A stretch of DNA of 64,000 bases from Mucilaginibacter kameinonensis (GTDB lineage Bacteria > Bacteroidota > Bacteroidia > Sphingobacteriales > Sphingobacteriaceae), in NCBI RefSeq assembly GCF_003675385.1, contig NZ_RCWZ01000001.1:310001-374000 (forward strand), given 5' to 3'. The notes below the pieces were generated by a model. The model did not search any database, was not told the origin of the DNA, and saw nothing but the letters and a program-made list of their open reading frames with translations. Positions within the stretch are counted from its first letter, which is position 1. Every line of letters starts with the position of its first letter. This document shows, piece by piece, positions 8,407-17,355 of the stretch. A program made the translations under genes and the position numbers.

Positions 8407-8698
8407 AAGACGTTTTTTAATTGTTTCGATTTGATTGACAATACAAATATCTATGGCATTTCAGGATTTTGTCCTGTGTAAAAACGACAAGTTAAGGGGG
8501 AAATCGCGACAAGATGTTGACGTTCTCTTTCTCTGCCGACATCGTTTATCAACAAATAACTCCCCCCTATTTAATATTACAAGATAAAAAACAATCAGTA
8601 AATAAATTCCCCCTTATAGTTAATAACTGTAGCCTTTAGTTTCAACAACAACAAACAGAGTCAATTAAAATGCTTTTATTTGCGTTTTAATTAATTTC

Positions 8699-9436
8699 AT
8701 GAAAAACCTTAACCTTATCTATGCCTTTTTACTTTTTTCGGCAATTGTATCATGTAAAAAAGACAACAATCAGGAAACCACTCCTAACAAGCCCGCTCTT
8801 CCGGCAACAGCCATTAGAGATTCTGTTTCTTATACCATTGACGGTAAAACATATTCGGCCGGTGGTGTAAACATTAATTCATCTTCGTCCGGTGGCCAGG
8901 ATGCAAACCGGAAGCTTATTTATCCCGACAATACCAATAAACACGTGTATTCCCTTGTTGGCGCTCCGGATTCTGTAATGTATTATCAAAAAAATTCAAT
9001 AGCTACCAGCGACGTGCATATCCAGGTGTTCTTTTTAAAAAAATATATCCGGAACAACGCGGGCACTACCTGGATGCCGGGGCTAAGTGATATGCTTAAA
9101 TTATTCACTACCGGTAAGCACCCTTTAGCAGAAGATTTTGAATGGGAAAACTCACAAAATGGAATTGCCATCGGTGTAACAGCTAACAATGAAGACTATT
9201 TATCTTACAATGCTTATGATGGACTGAATACGGTTGAACTTCCTCCCGGGTTCCAAAAAAACTCCACATTCGAAATCACAAGCTTTACCAAATCTGCATT
9301 TGAAGATGGCGGTCATTACAACCTGGAGGCAAAATTTACCACACTTGTATTTGATGCTGCCGGTCATCAGAAAAAATTGGACAATGGTTACCTACGCCTT
9401 CATTTTGATCTTTCATACAGCACACGTGCTAATTGA
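8699..9436 (+). CDS. Putative lipoprotein, 245 aa
   Basis: A signal peptide ends in a lipobox (A-I-V-S-C, Cys19), followed by K-K-D-N-N. The run of charged residues after the Cys is common for Bacteroidota lipoproteins. The rest is rich in strands and aromatic residues with no recognised domain. Residues 45-60 (Y-T-I-D-G-K-T-Y-S) resemble the start of many uncharacterised Bacteroidota lipoproteins. A T-T-T-A-T-T-T-G at 8675-8682 is near the -7 consensus, 17 bases from the start codon. A terminator follows. Function unknown. Confidence 0.7.
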   Translation: MKNLNLIYAFLLFSAIVSCKKDNNQETTPNKPALPATAIRDSVSYTIDGKTYSAGGVNINSSSSGGQDANRKLIYPDNTNKHVYSLVGAPDSVMYYQKNSIATSDVHIQVFFLKKYIRNNAGTTWMPGLSDMLKLFTTGKHPLAEDFEWENSQNGIAIGVTANNEDYLSYNAYDGLNTVELPPGFQKNSTFEITSFTKSAFEDGGHYNLEAKFTTLVFDAAGHQKKLDNGYLRLHFDLSYSTRAN

Positions 9437-9478
9437 TAGAAATTAAATCACGCATTCAACAATCTCATAAAGACGATA

Positions 9479-9512
9479 AAAAAGCCGCCCTGAAAATGCA
9501 GAGCGGCTTTTT
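9479..9512. terminator. Rho-independent terminator, bidirectional
   Basis: AAAAAGCCGC (9479-9488) pairs perfectly with GCGGCTTTTT (9503-9512). It lies between the convergent lipoprotein and glycosyltransferase genes and can serve both. Confidence 0.85.
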
Positions 9513-9549
9513 GACGTTTATAGACTGATAAAAGAAGCACTCAACCCTC

Positions 9550-10446
9550 TTACTTTGAGGTTGGGGTTTTGAGTTTATGTTTAATCAATCTTCCGTATGA
9601 GCGCCGGATATTCCATGCCCTTACCAGGTCGCCATACGTTGTTCTTCTGTATTTAGAAGCCCAAAATCTCGTTAAATACCTTTCCCATTCTGCATAGCCC
9701 TGGTGTAAGGCAAAAGCAAATAAATCCCAGGGTTTGGGCGAACCCACGAAATGAAATATCATCCGTTCGGCTAAATCAGGTCTTTCGAAATTCGCATACC
9801 AGGCACAATTAAACCTGCGGGGAAGAGCTTTAAATTTATTGCTGAACAAGGCGTTTAAAATTGTCTGATCTACCGCAAGCAGTTCTGAGGGGAATTTATT
9901 TCCAACATCCAAACAAGCCTGTTTTATATTATCACGCCGCCAAACATCAAGGTTCATCAACAATACACCAGAATTAAAATAAGATGACTCTGGTGATAAA
10001 TTAAATTCCCTGATCAGGAACTTATGCTCTATCGCGTATTCAACAGTGCCTGTTGCCACGGCAGCGATAGCCGAATTTCCTATATCAAAATCTTCTAAAT
10101 CGGTGACATCCAAATCAACCACCAAATCGGCATCAAGATATAATACTGTCTTCTCGGTGGTTAAAATTTCGGGGAGCAGCAATCTGCCATAAGGTGTCCA
10201 GTCGCCATGTAATGACCGGAGTTGTCCGAAATGTTTTACCGGATCAAAATCAATAAAATGCCAGCTTCCGGAATAGTTGGCTTCTTTTAATAAATGGCTG
10301 ATGTTTGATTTATCAGCATTGCTCAAGTCGGCACACAAAAACCAGATATTTAACGATTTTGCCCGGAAACAATTTTGAGCGAGGGAATTTAAAGTCACAC
10401 CCAAACCTATGAGTGCAAGCTTGTTAACACAAAAGGATACATTCAT
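9550..10446 (-). CDS. Glycosyltransferase family 8
   Basis: 298 residues. Marks of GT8 (LPS galactosyl/glucosyltransferase group) are the DxD motif in V-L-Y-L-D-A-D-L-V-V (about residue 100), Y-F-N-S-G-V-L-L-M-N-L-D-V-W (about 157), D-Q-T-I-L-N-A-L-F and H-F-V-G-S-P-K-P-W near residue 232. It should transfer a hexose from a nucleotide sugar with retention, at the inner membrane or in the cytosol. The acceptor is unknown, perhaps LPS or a cell-surface glycan. It is a lone gene, not part of a sugar locus. Confidence 0.88.
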   Translation of the reverse strand: MNVSFCVNKLALIGLGVTLNSLAQNCFRAKSLNIWFLCADLSNADKSNISHLLKEANYSGSWHFIDFDPVKHFGQLRSLHGDWTPYGRLLLPEILTTEKTVLYLDADLVVDLDVTDLEDFDIGNSAIAAVATGTVEYAIEHKFLIREFNLSPESSYFNSGVLLMNLDVWRRDNIKQACLDVGNKFPSELLAVDQTILNALFSNKFKALPRRFNCAWYANFERPDLAERMIFHFVGSPKPWDLFAFALHQGYAEWERYLTRFWASKYRRTTYGDLVRAWNIRRSYGRLIKHKLKTPTSK

Positions 10447-10627
10447 AAAACAAAGCTACCGCTTTACGAACACAACGTATAGTTGTGAAACAAATCGTAT
10501 AACAGTACCCGAAATTGAACGGTTTTTCACGCGTAGCTAATGAAAAACGCATGAGCAATTACTCAGTTTTTTTGATGCACTGTTTATAAACTGACACTGT
10601 GTAAATGCAGCCATGTATATTAATTGT

Positions 10628-10635
10628 TAATTTTG
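10628..10635 (+). promoter_or_regulatory. -7 promoter element before map
   Basis: TAATTTTG matches the Bacteroidota -7 consensus TAnnTTTG in full and ends 20 bases before the start codon. No clear TTTG is seen at -33. Confidence 0.4.
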
Positions 10636-10655
10636 CAGCAGATAAAAATTAAAAG

Positions 10656-11420
10656 ATGTCGATAAGTACCGAAGACGAAAGAAACGGCATGCAACAGGCA
10701 AGTGATGCTGTTGCCATTACGCTTAAGAAAATGCGGGAGTATGCTAAACCAGGTATGTCTACCAAAGAACTTGACGAATATGGCGGTGAATTGCTGACAC
10801 AGCTGGGCGCAAATTCGGCCCCTTTGCTTACATATGAGTTTCCCGGCTATACTTGCATAAGCGTTAATGACGAGGTTGCGCATGGTGTACCTTCGGCAGA
10901 TCAAATTCTTAAAGAAGGCGATTTGGTAAATATCGATGTATCGGCGGAGCTAAATGGCTACTGGGCCGATAACGGCGGCTCTTTCATCCTCGGAGAGGAT
11001 ATTCACGGCCATGGCAAACTGGTAGAGGCATCTAAAGAGATCTTAAAAAAAGCCATCAGCAATATTAAAGGTGGTGTCCGGATCTCGGAAATTGGCAAAT
11101 TGATTGAAACCGAAGCTAAAAAGGCCGGCTACACAGTAATAAAAAACCTGACTGGTCATGGCGTTGGCCGCAGTCTGCATGAAGAACCGCACGAGATTGC
11201 CAACTTTTGCGACAGGTATAATACCACGCGTTTTAAAAAGAATTCGGTAGTGGCGATAGAGACATTCATTTCAACAAAATCAACCATTGCCGATACGCAA
11301 GCCGATGGCTGGACACTAAAAGGTAATAAAGGCGGCTTTGTTGCACAGCATGAGCATACCATTATGGTAACTGGTGGCGCACCGGTGATATTTACCTCAC
11401 AGAACGGTATTTGGGATTAA
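10656..11420 (+). CDS. map: Methionine aminopeptidase, type I
   Basis: 254 residues, the usual size. It removes the N-terminal Met from nascent proteins in the cytosol. All five metal ligands can be placed: Asp94 (N-I-D-V-S), Asp105 (W-A-D-N-G-G-S), His168 (T-G-H-G-V-G), Glu202 (I-E-T-F) and Glu233 (Q-H-E-H-T), and His76 of the active site is also present. It is not in the ribosomal-protein operon that often carries map, so it is probably a second copy or a relocated gene. A terminator follows. Confidence 0.93.
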   Translation: MSISTEDERNGMQQASDAVAITLKKMREYAKPGMSTKELDEYGGELLTQLGANSAPLLTYEFPGYTCISVNDEVAHGVPSADQILKEGDLVNIDVSAELNGYWADNGGSFILGEDIHGHGKLVEASKEILKKAISNIKGGVRISEIGKLIETEAKKAGYTVIKNLTGHGVGRSLHEEPHEIANFCDRYNTTRFKKNSVVAIETFISTKSTIADTQADGWTLKGNKGGFVAQHEHTIMVTGGAPVIFTSQNGIWD

Positions 11421-11468
11421 TTTTTCAGAATCATAGTCAGACCCTTTATCCCAATCCAACTAAATATT

Positions 11469-11500
11469 AAGCCGCTCTTCTTTTACAGAGCGGCTTTTTT
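11469..11500 (+). terminator. Rho-independent terminator of map
   Basis: AAGCCGCTCT (11469-11478) pairs perfectly with AGAGCGGCTT (11487-11496), followed by a T-run to 11500. Confidence 0.9.
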
Positions 11501-11578
11501 GTTTAAGCTATTTCAACCGTATACCACCCCGGCCGGTTTTAAACTACATACTTTAATTAATTCGTTAACATTTTATCT

Positions 11579-11595
11579 ATTAGTATTTTACTAAT
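11579..11595. promoter_or_regulatory. 7-bp inverted repeat, candidate operator
   Basis: ATTAGTA-TTT-TACTAAT, a perfect dyad 31 bases before the start used for the fused regulator/permease gene. It could be the target of the AraC domain of that same protein. It is short and AT-rich, so chance is possible. Confidence 0.35.
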
Positions 11596-11625
11596 TTGGA
11601 GTGATGATTTATTGAGTTAACCAGT

Positions 11626-14600
11626 TTGAAACCGTATACATTCCATATTTCCCTTTATGATGCCGCGTTTTTTGGGATGCTATTTATCGGCCTCACTTTT
11701 ATCCTGCTTTTATGGTTCGCCGGGAAAACCAGCCGGTCTGCAAATCGCTTTCTGGCTACGGCATTGGCTGCCGCCGTTTTGTGGATAGCACGGATACTTG
11801 CAATTGACATTCAACTGTCGGCCTATACCCCTTCCTGGAGCCGGCTGCCGATGCAATTTTCATTGGCCATAGGCCCGCTCCTATTTTTTTATGTACTCAA
11901 AGTAGCCCGCCCCGAATATAAATTCAGGCGTAAGGATCTGCTACATTTCAGTCCATTGCTCCTTGAGGTGAGTGCCCATATTTTCGCAACCATTGAAGGT
12001 ATAAAAACAGGTGTTCCTACTTATAATACAGTAATATTTCAACGATTAAATCCAGTATTGCAGGCATTGGCATTTATCTCTGTGGTTCTCTATTTATATC
12101 AGTGCCGAACGTTAATCGAAAATTTCTATCAACAGCAAAAATTTAACGGAGGCGACCGGTACCGGCACGAACTACGGTGGATAAATAATCTGCTGATGGG
12201 TTTCGGTGTGTTATGGTTCCTGTGGATCCCCTTTGTAGCGGTTGATTATTTTTATTACAATCAGCAATTAGGTGCTCAGGCTTACTATCCACTTTACCTG
12301 CTTTTAATGCTGATGATCATCTGGATGGCCGCAAGGGCTTTTTTAAGACCCGAGATTACGGCCCTGCCAATTACTGCACCCGTTTTAAAGCCATTACTAC
12401 CGGAAGAACTGAGGCAAAAAGGAATCTGGCTAAAAAGAGCGATTAAAGAAAACCTGTATTACCAGGATCCGGAACTTAGCCTGAGTTCTCTTGCCGAAAA
12501 GCTTGGCTTAACAACTCATGAATTATCCCGGATCGTCAATACTGTACTTAAAAAAAGCTTCAATGATTTTATCAATGAATATCGGGTACAATCGGCCATC
12601 CGTAAAATGCAGGATGCCGCTTATGATCATATCACCTTGTTGGGAATCGCCTATGAATCCGGGTTTAATTCGCAAAGTTCCTTTAACCGCATTTTTAAGC
12701 AAATAACAGGTAAAAGCCCGCTGGAATATAAAAACGGGCTTAAAAAAGAGTTGCCATCTTATAATTTGGGAAGTGGGGCACAAGTTGCGCCGGTAATTTT
12801 AAATCAAGAATCCGCCACTAAATGGGTTCATGACAAATTTAACCGCAACTTTATGTTTAAGAATTATTTTAAAATCGCATGGCGTAATTTAACCCGGAAT
12901 AAAAGCTATGCCGCCATTAACATCACCGGTCTGGCTGTGGGTATTGCCGTTTGTATGGTGATTTTTATCATTATAAAATTTCAAACAAGCTTTGATAATT
13001 TCCACCTCAAAAAAGACCGCATTTTTCGTGTTTTAACCGAATACCATCATGCCGAAACGGGCAATATTACTTATGGCAAAGACGTCCCCTTCCCTTTTCC
13101 ATTAGGATTAAAAACCGCCTTCCCGCAAGTAGAACAGGTAGCCCCAATTTTTGCAAGTCAAAACGACCAGTTGATCATCCCCGACGAAAATGGGGCTACG
13201 GTAAAAATGTTTAAGGAACAACGGGGACTGTTTTATACCAATCCATCATTCTTTAAAATCTTCGACTTTCCGTTGCTTGCCGGTTCGTATGCTTCATTAA
13301 AAGATCCGGATAACGTATTGCTTACCAAAGAGGTTGCTGAAAAGTATTTTGGCGACTGGAAATCCGCAATGGGTAAAACCATTAAATTGGAAATGGGCGG
13401 CTTTATGTTTGAGCACGGTACGGATGTGTTAAAGGTCTCAGGAATCCTGGCAAACATCCCCGCCAACTCTGATTTTCAATTAAAGCTCGTGGTTAGCTTC
13501 GGCACAGGGTTTACAGGCGACTATTTAGCAAAATCAACCGATTGGAACAGAACTGTAGCCGATTTTGGCTGCTACATCTTATTACCTCAAAATCTTTCTG
13601 CCGGCAATCTTAATCAGCAGCTAAGCGCGTTTTCACAAAAGGTAAAATCTGCCGATAATAAAGACAGCCATATCGTACAGGCATTAAACGCGGTACATTA
13701 TGATACCCGGGTAGGCAATTACAGCAACAAAACTATTAGTCATGAACTGCTTAATCTGTTGTGGCTTATCGCGGCTTTCATCCTGTTAATAGCCTGTGTA
13801 AACTTTATTAACCTCTCTACCGCGCAGGCTGTTAACCGGGCAAAAGAGGTTGGTGTCAGAAAAGTTTTGGGAAGTAATAAATCTCAACTGCAACTCCAGT
13901 TCATCGTCGAAACATTTTTGATAGTGGCAAGCGCTGTAATGTTTGCCATCATCATCACCGTACTTGCATTGCCTTATGTAGGCACGCTTTTGGAACTATC
14001 GCTGTCGTTCAACATATTCAGTAATCCGGCAATTGTTGTATTCCTTTTGATTGTGACAGCCACCGTAACGGCGCTGGCTGGTTTTTATCCTTCCATTGTT
14101 TTATCGCGTTTCAACCCGGTTAATGCTTTAAAAAGCAAGCTTTCAACAGACCCGGCAAATGGAATTTCGCTGAGAAGAGGATTGGTCGTTTTTCAGTTCA
14201 TTATAGCGCAGGCACTCATTATCGGCACGCTCATCATTGTAAAGCAGATGAATTACTTTATGGACCAGCCCTTAGGCTTCGATAAAGATGCCATTATCAA
14301 TGTTCCTTTCCGGGTTGATAGTCTCCGCCTAAGCAAAATGGAATACTTGAAGAACCAGCTAACGTCCATAAACGAAGTAAGATCGGTATCCTTCAGTTCC
14401 AATACACCCATTGAAAACGGTAACGATACCTGGAGCGCCATTAAATATGATCGTTCACAAAAAGAAACCGACTTTAAAGCCATTACCAAATTTGCCGATC
14501 AGGATTATGTACCTGCTTATAAATTACACCTGATAGCCGGACGAAATCTGAAACCCGCCACCATGACAAGGGAGTTTTTAGTCAACGAATCATTGTTGAA

Positions 14601-15297
14601 AAACTTAGGGATAAAAAAACCGGAAGATATCCTGAATAAAGAAATAAGCATCTGGGATGACCTGATCAAATGCCCTGTTGTGGGTGTACTGAAAGATTTT
14701 AACGACCGGTCTTTCCGCCAGGAATTGGCACCACTGCTTATTACTACGGACAACGTAATGTACAACCAGGCCGGGATCAAGCTGTCGACTACAAACATGT
14801 CGGCCACACTGGAAGCCATTAAGAAGGTATGGGAGCAAACATTTCCAGATTTTGTTTATGAGTACAAATTCCTTGATGATAAAATCGCGGGCTTTTACAA
14901 GCAGGAAAATCAACTGGCCCAATTGTATAAAATCTTCGCGGCTATAGCGATATTTTTGAGCTGCCTTGGTTTGTATGGCTTAGCATCGTTTATGGCCGTA
15001 CAGCGGATAAAAGAAGTTGGTATTCGTAAAGTATTAGGCGCTACGTCGGGCAGTATCGTTTATTTGTTTTCAAAAGAGTTTATCATACTCATTGCTATTG
15101 CCTTTGCCATTGCCACACCTATAGCCTGGTATTACATGCACCAATGGCTGCAGGATTATGTTTACCGCATCAAAATAAGCTGGTGGTTGTTTGCCGCAGG
15201 CGGATTTGCTGCAACATTTATTGCATTAGCTACCATAAGCTTCCAGGCTATAAAGGCCGCAAAAGCAAACCCGGTGAAAAGTTTACGGAGTGAATAA
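11626..15297 (+). CDS. 7TM-AraC regulator fused to MacB/FtsX-type ABC permease
   Basis: One uninterrupted frame of 1223 residues. Residues 1-240 have about seven hydrophobic segments. Residues 265-370 are an AraC-type double helix-turn-helix (L-S-S-L-A-E-K-L-G-L, then Y-E-S-G-F-N-S-Q-S-S-F-N-R-I-F-K). From Met410 (M-F-K-N-Y-F-K-I-A-W-R-N-L) it is a complete MacB-like permease with a first membrane segment, a large periplasmic domain, an FtsX segment (V-G-V-R-K-V-L-G), and a second full half (V-G-I-R-K-V-L-G) ending in N-P-V-K-S-L-R-S-E. The start is uncertain: TTG at 11626 or ATG at 11677. No ribosome site precedes Met410, which argues for a true fusion. Such permeases probably export peptides, lipids or drugs; no ATPase gene lies beside it. 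Confidence 0.8.
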   Translation: MKPYTFHISLYDAAFFGMLFIGLTFILLLWFAGKTSRSANRFLATALAAAVLWIARILAIDIQLSAYTPSWSRLPMQFSLAIGPLLFFYVLKVARPEYKFRRKDLLHFSPLLLEVSAHIFATIEGIKTGVPTYNTVIFQRLNPVLQALAFISVVLYLYQCRTLIENFYQQQKFNGGDRYRHELRWINNLLMGFGVLWFLWIPFVAVDYFYYNQQLGAQAYYPLYLLLMLMIIWMAARAFLRPEITALPITAPVLKPLLPEELRQKGIWLKRAIKENLYYQDPELSLSSLAEKLGLTTHELSRIVNTVLKKSFNDFINEYRVQSAIRKMQDAAYDHITLLGIAYESGFNSQSSFNRIFKQITGKSPLEYKNGLKKELPSYNLGSGAQVAPVILNQESATKWVHDKFNRNFMFKNYFKIAWRNLTRNKSYAAINITGLAVGIAVCMVIFIIIKFQTSFDNFHLKKDRIFRVLTEYHHAETGNITYGKDVPFPFPLGLKTAFPQVEQVAPIFASQNDQLIIPDENGATVKMFKEQRGLFYTNPSFFKIFDFPLLAGSYASLKDPDNVLLTKEVAEKYFGDWKSAMGKTIKLEMGGFMFEHGTDVLKVSGILANIPANSDFQLKLVVSFGTGFTGDYLAKSTDWNRTVADFGCYILLPQNLSAGNLNQQLSAFSQKVKSADNKDSHIVQALNAVHYDTRVGNYSNKTISHELLNLLWLIAAFILLIACVNFINLSTAQAVNRAKEVGVRKVLGSNKSQLQLQFIVETFLIVASAVMFAIIITVLALPYVGTLLELSLSFNIFSNPAIVVFLLIVTATVTALAGFYPSIVLSRFNPVNALKSKLSTDPANGISLRRGLVVFQFIIAQALIIGTLIIVKQMNYFMDQPLGFDKDAIINVPFRVDSLRLSKMEYLKNQLTSINEVRSVSFSSNTPIENGNDTWSAIKYDRSQKETDFKAITKFADQDYVPAYKLHLIAGRNLKPATMTREFLVNESLLKNLGIKKPEDILNKEISIWDDLIKCPVVGVLKDFNDRSFRQELAPLLITTDNVMYNQAGIKLSTTNMSATLEAIKKVWEQTFPDFVYEYKFLDDKIAGFYKQENQLAQLYKIFAAIAIFLSCLGLYGLASFMAVQRIKEVGIRKVLGATSGSIVYLFSKEFIILIAIAFAIATPIAWYYMHQWLQDYVYRIKISWWLFAAGGFAATFIALATISFQAIKAAKANPVKSLRSE

Positions 15298-15401
15298 GGC
15301 GGGCGTATTAATATATAAATACATTGTTTAAACATCCATCCCCGGTAAGTTATCAGCCTTATTTTTTAATTTTAAGCACTTATAACTTCGGGGACTACAA
15401 A

Positions 15402-16730
15402 ATGACGCTTAAAGCTACCTATACCTTATTTTTCTTTTTAGTATTTATTTCAGGTACCCCTCGCTGCTTTGCACAATCGGCATTTGATAAAGACTCTTTG
15501 ATAGTCAGAGGCAAAGTCGTTTATATCACAGCATCTAAAAACTCCTACAGCATAAGCACCAACAAGGCGTTTCTACATTCGGGAGAAGAAAACAAAACAC
15601 TAACAAACGATGCGGCGTATATCAATGGCGATTTTATTAACCGTGGGGAGTTTGCACGCAAATATATCAAAGCAATTTCGCGCCAGCGGTCCATAGCGCT
15701 CGCCCGCAACCCGGATATGACACTGCTGCTCCAGTTTAATACCGCCGGCCGTGTAGACGATGTGAAGTTTGTAATTGCAAAAAACGGCAGCCTCACCCCC
15801 GAGGATTTGATGGTAATAGACTCGGCCATTAAATCATCTGTACAAATTAAATTGCCTGCAAGTGTTAAACATGCCCATAAAATTGAACCATACACCTATC
15901 TGTTTGATTTTTTGCGGATGGCTGCTTACAAAACAGAATGGGTAGAAGGGATAGAGGAAGATACACTTCATACCGACTGGGTTAATAACGATATCAAATT
16001 AATTAACCAGGTTGTCGCATTAGATAAAAGTAATCCCCAGGCCATTGTCGATTTCTTCGCCCCACCGGTAGATAGTCGTCCCCGGCAAGATACTTTGGGT
16101 TTCGGATGGACGTATATATACACGGGCAAGGCAGCTGGATATATTTCGGTAACCCTTGAATATTATACACATAACGGCAAGGTTGTTAGTTATGCCCTTT
16201 CCTCGCAACTTCCCAACAGAAAAACGCTGGCAAACAAATATGATTCCTTACTTCGCAAAGCGCTGCCTGTTGATTCTGCTGACCGTTTATATTACAAATT
16301 CGGTGAAGATCGCATTTTCGCTCCCCTAAGCGATATTGCACATTCTGCTTATAAAAACCAGGCCATTCCACTTCAAATGCTGCAATATATGTCGCCCTTA
16401 TCCGGTACTTTGTATGGTCATTATGGGGGGCTGCCGATAAGTCTTACCTCAAACCGGACGATGTTTAACGAAATCATCAAAAGATTGTCGCCCGATCAGA
16501 TTGTAACTTTAATGTACAGCATCAATCCGACATCAAGATTAACGGCAATTGAATATTATTACCGTCATCCGGAACGCTTCAAGAACCATAAAACCATCGA
16601 TAAATGGATAAAGACGGTTTACGCCGAAAAGCCAAAGATTGAAACAATACAAGGGTGCATCATTTCAGACCTAAACGCGGAAAGCGCGGTAAGCGGCTTC
16701 GCAAAGTGGCATGATCCTTTGGATGAATGA
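15402..16730 (+). CDS. Exported hypothetical protein, 442 aa
   Basis: I place the start at the ATG at 15402. It has a GGGGA-type site before it and opens a clear signal peptide (M-T-L-K-A-T-Y-T-L-F-F-F-L-V-F-I, cleaved after C-F-A-Q); a longer frame from 15324 would bury the signal. The mature protein is soluble. Residues about 75-165 resemble a TonB-C-like or energy-transducer-like strand pattern (L-L-L-Q-F-N-T-A-G-R-V-D-D-V-K-F-V-I). That is only a loose likeness. It follows the permease gene by about 100 bases and may be cotranscribed. Function unknown. Confidence 0.65.
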   Translation: MTLKATYTLFFFLVFISGTPRCFAQSAFDKDSLIVRGKVVYITASKNSYSISTNKAFLHSGEENKTLTNDAAYINGDFINRGEFARKYIKAISRQRSIALARNPDMTLLLQFNTAGRVDDVKFVIAKNGSLTPEDLMVIDSAIKSSVQIKLPASVKHAHKIEPYTYLFDFLRMAAYKTEWVEGIEEDTLHTDWVNNDIKLINQVVALDKSNPQAIVDFFAPPVDSRPRQDTLGFGWTYIYTGKAAGYISVTLEYYTHNGKVVSYALSSQLPNRKTLANKYDSLLRKALPVDSADRLYYKFGEDRIFAPLSDIAHSAYKNQAIPLQMLQYMSPLSGTLYGHYGGLPISLTSNRTMFNEIIKRLSPDQIVTLMYSINPTSRLTAIEYYYRHPERFKNHKTIDKWIKTVYAEKPKIETIQGCIISDLNAESAVSGFAKWHDPLDE

Positions 16731-16737
16731 TGCAGGC

Positions 16738-16857
16738 TCAGGCCAATACAACAATCTTACCATTAGCCGTATTGCTATCCATCAGGCGGTGAGCCTCAAC
16801 AATATCTTCCAGGTTAAATACCTTGCCAATATTGAGTTTGTGGTTTGCATTTACATC
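16738..16857 (-). pseudogene. C-terminal remnant of a quinone oxidoreductase / zinc-type alcohol dehydrogenase
   Basis: The minus strand from 16848 down to a TGA at 16740-16738 reads G-K-V-F-N-L-E-D-I-V-E-A-H-R-L-M-D-S-N, then N-G-K-I-V-V-L-A and stop. That is the usual end of MDR-family quinone/NADPH oxidoreductases (E-A-H-x-x-M, G-K-I-V-L). The frame is closed by a stop at 16858-16860, and no other part of the gene is found nearby, so about 300 residues are missing. It is a leftover from a deletion between the two flanking genes. Confidence 0.65.
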
Positions 16858-16902
16858 TCAATTTGTATAGCTTTAGTTAACCAACCGTAAACTCAACCAC
16901 AT

Positions 16903-17343
16903 ATGTTCCCTCATTTTAAAGAACGCATCAGCTTTGGCAGCCTTGAAATCAATTTTTTACTTGATGGCGATGATACCGATGGCTCGCTTGTACAATTTGA
17001 GCTTGTTGTTCCGCCCGGAGTAAAGGTACCGGCTCCCCATTTTCATGTTGAAGTAGATGAAACCCTATACATACTGGAAGGCACGCTTACACAATTAATT
17101 GGTACAGAAACCCGGGAGCTACAACCCGGCGACCATTGTTTTATAAAGCGAGGCACCATTCATGGTTTTAATAATGTTCATGACACTACGGCAAGAGCGC
17201 TCTGTACCCTTTCTCCCGCATCTATCGGCCCGGCTTATTTTCGTGAAATTGCAGAGGTGATCAATGCCGGAGGCCCGCCGGATATGCAAAAGGTACTTAC
17301 CATTATGAAAAAGCATGGCCTTGAGCCGGTTAAACCGGCATAA
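16903..17343 (+). CDS. Cupin domain protein
   Basis: 146 residues. The two cupin motifs are clear: P-H-F-H-V-E-V-D-E-T-L-Y-I-L-E-G (residues 46-61), and P-G-D-H-C-F-I-K-R-G-T-I-H-G-F near residue 75. They supply the His/His/Glu/His metal set. Small single-domain cupins of this kind act as dioxygenases, isomerases or sensors. The C-terminal helix (D-M-Q-K-V-L-T-I-M-K-K-H-G-L) is typical of the quercetinase-like subgroup. No operon partner is evident. The ADH remnant lies just upstream on the other strand. Confidence 0.85.
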   Translation: MFPHFKERISFGSLEINFLLDGDDTDGSLVQFELVVPPGVKVPAPHFHVEVDETLYILEGTLTQLIGTETRELQPGDHCFIKRGTIHGFNNVHDTTARALCTLSPASIGPAYFREIAEVINAGGPPDMQKVLTIMKKHGLEPVKPA

Positions 17344-17355
17344 GTTTAAACCAAA

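Noticed and set aside
15324..15401. Longer start for the exported protein at 15402
   Set aside because: It would place 26 residues in front of a clear signal peptide, and 15402 has a better ribosome site.
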